Shown piece by piece: positions 13,151 through 13,896 of a stretch of 13,896 nucleotides of DNA. The DNA comes from Chloroflexota bacterium (lineage in GTDB: Bacteria > Chloroflexota > Dehalococcoidia > Lucifugimonadales > UBA1127): positions 1 to 13,896 of the forward strand of contig JAPPNT010000174.1 in assembly GCA_028873745.1 (NCBI GenBank), given 5' to 3'. Every line of letters starts with the position of its first letter. Position 1 is the stretch's first letter. The position numbers and the translations under genes are program-made. The notes beneath the pieces are model-generated. The model saw nothing but the letters and a program-made list of their open reading frames with translations. It made no database searches and was not told where the DNA came from.

Positions 13151-13896
13151 TCACCGAGTCCGGCGAAACGCCAGCGCCAGCCAGTCCTCCGTCTGCTGCG
13201 TCTCCAGCTCCTCGAATCCCGCCGCCAGCATCGCCTCCCGCACCTCGTCCCCGCGCTCATCGAGCACGCCCGAAGCGATCAGCGTCCCGCCCATCCGCAG
13301 CGTCGCGGCAATCTCCCCCGCTAGCTCGACGAGCACCTTCGCCGAGATGTTCGCGACGGTCAGGTCCAGCCCCTCAGCCTGCGGATGGGGCAGCGTCCCG
13401 CGTGCGATGCGCACCCTGCGCGAAAGCCCGGCCGCCTTCAGGTTCCGCCGCGACGATCGAATGGCGTCCGCCGCCGTGTCCAGCGCCAGCGCCCACTCGG
13501 CCCCCAGCAGCAGCGCCGCCTGCGCCAGCAGCCCGCTCCCCGTGCCGAGGTCGAGAATGCGCATCCCCGGCTCGATGCGCCGTTCCAGCTGCTCCAGGCA
13601 CATGCGCGTCGTCGGGTGGTGCCCCGTTCCGAAGGCCAGCCCCGGGTCCAGCGTCAGCACGATGTCGCCCTCCTCGGCCTCGTGCTCGTGCCACGTCGGG
13701 ACGACCACCAGCCGCGCCCCGATGCGCAGGGGCCGGAAGTGCGCCTTCCACGCCTCCTCCCACTCCCACAGTGAGACCGTCCGCACCTCCAGCGGTGAGA
13801 GCGGCTTGATCAGCCCCATGAGCTGCACCCCCGCCTGAATGCGCGCGACCCGGTCGGCAGAGCGCCGGTCCTGCGGCACGTACGCCCGCACGACGA
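13151..13896 (-). CDS. prmA: Ribosomal protein L11 methyltransferase (5' end beyond window)
   Basis: SAM-dependent trimethylation of ribosomal protein L11. About 248 codons are visible and the frame stays open to the window edge; full PrmA proteins are near 290-310 residues, so the N-terminus is missing. A GTG at 13891 is in frame but starts in the middle of the N-terminal substrate-recognition domain, so it is unlikely to be the true start. Motifs in order: WEWEEAWKAHFRPLRIG, LDPGLAFGTGHHPTTRMCLE, SAM motif I ILDLGTGSGLLAQAALLLGA, ALALDTAADAI, and VANISAKVLVEL, where the Asn is the conserved active-site position, then LRMGGTLIASGVL. Length and order fit PrmA rather than a generic methyltransferase. 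The gene end faces gpsA. Confidence 0.93.
   Translation of the reverse strand, partial: VVRAYVPQDRRSADRVARIQAGVQLMGLIKPLSPLEVRTVSLWEWEEAWKAHFRPLRIGARLVVVPTWHEHEAEEGDIVLTLDPGLAFGTGHHPTTRMCLEQLERRIEPGMRILDLGTGSGLLAQAALLLGAEWALALDTAADAIRSSRRNLKAAGLSRRVRIARGTLPHPQAEGLDLTVANISAKVLVELAGEIAATLRMGGTLIASGVLDERGDEVREAMLAAGFEELETQQTEDWLALAFRRTR

Noticed and set aside
11986..13260. 424-codon minus-strand frame opposite gpsA
   Set aside because: Shadow frame, no recognisable domain, incompatible with the GpsA catalytic motifs on the plus strand.
1..13896. tRNA, rRNA, CRISPR array, insertion sequence or attachment site
   Set aside because: No cloverleaf, regular spaced repeats, transposase motifs or long terminal inverted repeats were seen on reading; a covariance-model search was not possible.

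Overview
The window is a high-GC, densely packed bacterial chromosome segment with no RNA genes, insertion sequences, CRISPR arrays or plasmid-type genes that I can see. Gene content (a siroheme-branch tetrapyrrole operon with a fused siroheme decarboxylase, an extra CaiB-type CoA transferase, Der/PlsY/GpsA in a row) and base composition would fit a Chloroflexota lineage such as Dehalococcoidia/SAR202. That placement is inference only.

Left arm, minus strand (1-4720): a tetrapyrrole operon. In transcription order it holds an HTH regulator, a two-domain AsnC-like siroheme decarboxylase (AhbA+AhbB or NirD+NirL type), a precorrin-2 dehydrogenase/ferrochelatase, glutamyl-tRNA reductase (hemA) and porphobilinogen deaminase (hemC). 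A further gene starts at position 19 and leaves the window. Its first residues and strong ribosome binding site fit a uroporphyrinogen-III methyltransferase (cobA/cysG C-terminal type). The genes overlap or lie within about 25 bases of each other, so one promoter at about 4690-4718 probably drives them all. Together they cover the first step of tetrapyrrole synthesis, siroheme formation and siroheme decarboxylation. This is the layout expected for the siroheme-dependent route to heme (or to heme d1).

Middle (4720-8420): a type III CoA transferase with permuted half-domains, preceded by its own promoter, and a membrane protein combining a DUF2207-like part with a second domain resembling DUF6232. 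Both are on the minus strand. The membrane-protein gene has a weaker compositional bias than its neighbours. A 361-base, relatively AT-rich intergenic region separates it from the plus-strand genes.

Right arm, plus strand (8421-13140): pcm (protein repair), argF (arginine synthesis, with a promoter predicting a nearly leaderless mRNA), der (ribosome assembly GTPase), plsY and gpsA. The last two are the glycerol-3-phosphate end of phospholipid synthesis; GpsA makes G3P and PlsY acylates it. der, plsY and gpsA are translationally coupled. Converging from the right edge is the 3' part of prmA (ribosomal protein L11 methyltransferase).

No new defence or mobile system is visible. The points most worth a second look are the regulator-decarboxylase coupling at the head of the heme operon, the permuted CoA transferase, the DUF2207/DUF6232 fusion, the HDLP (instead of HCLP) motif and leaderless promoter of argF, and a sharp local reversal of strand composition at the 3' end of gpsA.
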